A stretch of 6,483 nt of DNA, taken from contig JAJZEJ010000113.1 in the NCBI GenBank assembly GCA_021828635.1, positions 1 through 6,483 on the forward strand, given 5' to 3'. This DNA comes from Chloroflexota bacterium (GTDB lineage Bacteria; Chloroflexota; Ktedonobacteria; Ktedonobacterales; Ktedonobacteraceae). The notes under the pieces were generated by a model. It searched no databases. It was not told where the DNA came from and was given only the letters and a program-made list of their open reading frames with translations. The translations under genes were made by a program, and so were the position numbers. Positions within the stretch are counted from its first letter, which is position 1, and the number at the start of each line of letters is the position of its first letter. Positions 5,505 through 6,483 of this stretch are shown piece by piece.

Positions 5505-6290
5505 TTACAACCGATACCTGCCTGTCGGATCAACAATGGCAACCATTCGAACAATACAACCATCGCCTTTGACCCAGCGCCAGGGAAAAGCTGCGATGGT
5601 GACACGCTTACCCGTTACCTTGTCAATATCGCCGCCAACGTTCTCGAACCCCGCAATACCGTTGCCAAGTAAAAGACGATGGCACGGTTCCCATTCAGAG
5701 AAGACCTCGTTGACCGGTTTGCCAGTTTCTCGCTCAAACTCCGCGCACACATCTGGCATAAGCGGGCCACCAGGCCCATGTGGACCAATAGCAGTCGCAA
5801 GAGGATGATCGAGAGCTTGCTGATCGACACCAACAGCCTTGACTTTTTTCTCGGCTAGCCACTCACCAGCTTCACGATAGAGACCGGGCGAATAAGCGAA
5901 ATATTTGCGGTTGTCTCCATAATACTTATGCCAACCGGTGTTGATGATGACAATATCGCCTGCTTCAATCTTGGGTTCTGCACGCTCAAGATCCTCCGGC
6001 ATAATCTTTTCCCATTTTCCCTTGGGGATGGAAACGACTACGGCTGTGCCGAAAAAACGTTCAAGCGGTACTTCGTCCATGTACTCTGTTCCCTCAATCA
6101 CGTGAGCAGGTGCATCTGTATGCGTTGTACTGTGCATGAATGTCGTGATTTGCTGTGAGAGAACACCAGACTTGGCATGATAGTGGAAACGCTCAATTTT
6201 GATATCAGGGAAGTACGGCCATAAAGGGACACCTTGTCCCCACGGATGGCTAAGGTCATAGAATTCAAGGTCATGTGTCGATGAAGCCAT
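5505..6290 (-). CDS. Cyclase-family metal-dependent hydrolase (kynurenine formamidase/isatin hydrolase superfamily)
   Basis: This 261-residue protein belongs to the 'cyclase' superfamily of metal-dependent hydrolases. The hallmark HxxTHxDxPxH is present as H53-STT-H57-T-D59-APA-H63. Other family features are the opening DLSHP (12-16), GDIVIINTGWHKYY (111-124), AVGVDQQALDHP (152-163), and CHRLLLGNGIAGFENV (203-218) with H204 and E216 as likely further active-site residues. Known relatives hydrolyse N-formylkynurenine or isatin, and some act in polyketide cyclisation. The substrate here cannot be read off. The frame opens at 6347, but ATG 6290 is preferred because AGGAG (6303-6299) sits eight bases upstream and MASSTHDLEFYDLSHP is the usual N-terminus. 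The 6347 ATG would lie almost at the predicted transcript start. It is the first gene of the five-gene operon, with a leader of about 64 nt carrying two operator copies. Confidence 0.92.
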   Translation of the reverse strand: MASSTHDLEFYDLSHPWGQGVPLWPYFPDIKIERFHYHAKSGVLSQQITTFMHSTTHTDAPAHVIEGTEYMDEVPLERFFGTAVVVSIPKGKWEKIMPEDLERAEPKIEAGDIVIINTGWHKYYGDNRKYFAYSPGLYREAGEWLAEKKVKAVGVDQQALDHPLATAIGPHGPGGPLMPDVCAEFERETGKPVNEVFSEWEPCHRLLLGNGIAGFENVGGDIDKVTGKRVTIAAFPWRWVKGDGCIVRMVAIVDPTGRYRL

Positions 6291-6319
6291 TTCCGTTGCT
6301 CCTTTGTTTGACATCACAT

Positions 6320-6354
6320 GTTCGCATTGTGAAACGGTGTACCGCATCGTGGTA
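6320..6354. promoter_or_regulatory. Operator pair 1, over the start of the operon transcript
   Basis: Two 15-bp motif copies start 20 bp apart: GTTCGCATTGTGAAA (6320-6334) and TACCGCATCGTGGTA (6340-6354). The second is a near-palindrome with TACC/GGTA outer arms and sits within a longer TGTACC-n7-GGTACA inverted repeat (6338-6356). They lie just downstream of the -10 box (6366-6361), over the expected start site and early leader. A bound protein here would be expected to repress the operon. Confidence 0.6.
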
Positions 6355-6360
6355 CATTGA

Positions 6361-6390
6361 ACTATAACATAGAAATAACGCCGTTGTCAA
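6361..6390 (-). promoter_or_regulatory. Strong sigma-70-type promoter of the five-gene operon
   Basis: On the minus strand, a perfect TTGACA (6390-6385) and TATAGT (6366-6361, 5/6) are separated by 18 nt. Transcription should begin near 6354, 64 nt before the cyclase ATG at 6290. No other good promoter was seen inside the operon, whose gaps are 13 to 35 nt. Confidence 0.75.
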
Positions 6391-6409
6391 GGGAAAATCC
6401 ACCTGATTT

Positions 6410-6444
6410 GTTCATATCGTGGATATTTGTATCACAATGTGGTA
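6410..6444. promoter_or_regulatory. Operator pair 2, over the divergent plus-strand promoter
   Basis: Two further copies of the motif, GTTCATATCGTGGAT (6410-6424) and TATCACAATGTGGTA (6430-6444), again start 20 bp apart. The second is a 15-bp palindrome with one mismatched pair around the central base. The first overlaps a small ATATC-GTG-GATAT palindrome (6414-6426). The pair lies exactly 90 bp from operator pair 1, and the two 35-bp blocks agree at 23 of 35 positions. Confidence 0.55.
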
Positions 6445-6448
6445 TAGT
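6420..6448 (+). promoter_or_regulatory. Candidate divergent promoter pointing out of the right edge
   Basis: TGGATA (6420-6425, 4/6) and TATAGT (6443-6448, 5/6) are 17 nt apart on the plus strand. Both overlap operator pair 2. The transcript would start near 6455 and run out of the window. An ATG at 6474 has only a few bases behind it and no clear Shine-Dalgarno, so no gene is called; a divergent regulator gene is a reasonable expectation. Confidence 0.45.
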
Positions 6449-6483
6449 AAAAAGAGGGATAACTTTTTGGTAGATGTTTAGCT

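Noticed and set aside
5492..5605. 38-residue N-terminal extension of the cupin
   Set aside because: It would overlap the cyclase gene by 101 bp, and the extension has no cupin character. GAGGGAG six bases before ATG 5491 decides the start.
6291..6347. N-terminal extension of the cyclase-family protein to ATG 6347
   Set aside because: That ATG would lie within a few bases of the predicted transcript start and inside the operator. AGGAG eight bases before ATG 6290 and the typical family N-terminus favour the shorter form.
6474..6483. Start of a divergent plus-strand gene at ATG 6474
   Set aside because: Only about three codons are visible and no clear Shine-Dalgarno is at the right distance. 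It is noted as a possibility with the divergent promoter but not called.
1..6483. CRISPR array, tRNA, rRNA, insertion sequence transposase or toxin-antitoxin pair
   Set aside because: I saw no regularly spaced identical repeats beyond the operator pairs, no tRNA or rRNA signature, and no transposase or toxin-like frame in the window.

Overview
The window looks like bacterial chromosome of roughly balanced base composition with compact, mostly well-spaced genes and strong Shine-Dalgarno sites. The style of the proteins (an alpha/beta hydrolase with an N-terminal anchor, a MerA-like flavoprotein without mercury ligands, a DUF6069-type membrane protein) and the interspersed GTAGGGACCGATTCATCG-type inverted repeat remind me of Ktedonobacteria (Chloroflexota). 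This is a recognition-based guess; no rRNA or other phylogenetic marker is present.

Layout. Left end: the first 75 codons of a membrane-anchored alpha/beta hydrolase run leftwards out of the window (226 to 1). Divergent from it is a complete class I pyridine nucleotide-disulfide oxidoreductase (338-1732, +). A 101-bp hairpin-forming, MITE-like repeat (1773-1873) lies between this gene and a convergent cytochrome P450 (3065-1896, -). The P450 has its own near-consensus sigma-70-type promoter. A 254-bp gap with a perfect 14-bp inverted repeat separates it from a tight five-gene minus-strand operon. In transcription order the operon is: cyclase-family metal hydrolase (6290-5505), small cupin (5491-5150), SDR oxidoreductase (5132-4353), a short relative of the 2,4-diacetylphloroglucinol hydrolase PhlG (4335-3805), and a four-helix DUF6069-like membrane protein (3769-3320). 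Gaps within the operon are 13, 17, 17 and 35 nt.

How the genes may work together. The operon combines a metal-dependent cyclase/amidohydrolase-type enzyme, a cupin, an NADP-type SDR and a C-C bond hydrolase of the acylphloroglucinol/phloretin hydrolase family, with a P450 just downstream. This reads as a small pathway that oxidises and cleaves, or tailors, an acylated phenolic or polyketide-like compound. The substrate cannot be read from the sequence.

Regulation. The right end holds the most striking non-coding structure: a strong minus-strand operon promoter (TTGACA-18-TATAGT) facing a candidate plus-strand promoter (TGGATA-17-TATAGT). Four copies of a 15-bp partly palindromic motif are arranged as two pairs. 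Within each pair the copies start exactly 20 bp apart, the pairs are 90 bp apart, and one pair overlaps each promoter. This predicts a local regulator, plausibly encoded just beyond the right edge, that controls both itself and the operon.
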